Below, one piece after another: positions 5,104 to 5,119 of a DNA stretch of 5,119 nucleotides. The stretch comes from Nitrosopumilales archaeon (lineage in GTDB: Archaea; Thermoproteota; Nitrososphaeria; Nitrososphaerales; Nitrosopumilaceae). A program made the translations under genes and the position numbers. The notes below the pieces were generated by a model that did not search any database, had not been told where the DNA came from, and saw only the letters and a list, made by a program, of their open reading frames with translations. The DNA is taken from the NCBI GenBank assembly GCA_025350175.1, contig JANXYF010000106.1, forward strand, positions 1 through 5,119, in the 5' to 3' direction. Positions within the stretch are counted from its first letter, which is position 1, and the number at the start of each line of letters is the position of its first letter.

Positions 5104-5119
5104 ATTTCTGAATAACTAT

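Overview
This AT-rich window reads as archaeal and most likely comes from an ammonia-oxidising-type Nitrososphaerota (Thaumarchaeota) genome. The clues are a secreted fibronectin-III protein ending in a PEF-type C-terminal sorting segment, a very small Cys-rich protein of a kind I associate with this phylum, an AN1 zinc-finger protein, an archaeal-looking NDH-2-type flavoprotein, and promoters with TATA-like boxes close to start codons. The placement rests on protein features remembered from the families; no search was run.

Layout. Positions 1-453 (minus) hold the N-terminal 151 residues of an NDH-2-like FAD oxidoreductase that runs off the left edge. Positions 454-824 hold no convincing gene but carry the oxidoreductase promoter region and two inverted repeats. 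On the plus strand follow a 27-residue zinc-ribbon microprotein (825-908) and a 98-residue Cys-rich protein (1021-1317). Facing them, 9 bases away, is an AN1 zinc-finger protein (1327-2004, minus) whose C-terminal half carries a zincin-like HxxxH motif with Gln where a protease would have Glu. A 282-base divergent promoter region (2005-2286) with two operator-like palindromes separates it from a 710-residue exported protein with five FN3 domains and a C-terminal membrane anchor (2287-4419, plus). The right end holds orotate phosphoribosyltransferase, pyrE (4438-5103, minus), convergent with the FN3 gene.

The genes do not form one pathway. The oxidoreductase belongs to respiration or redox balance, pyrE to UMP synthesis, and the FN3 protein to the cell surface. 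The coherent part is the middle: three consecutive small or medium proteins with different zinc-binding folds. No CRISPR array, transposase, tRNA or rRNA was seen. The most notable points are the 27-residue zinc ribbon, the AN1 protein with its Gln-substituted motif and missing upstream start codon, the ambiguous start of the FN3 gene beside A-tracts, and several near-perfect palindromes in the intergenic regions.
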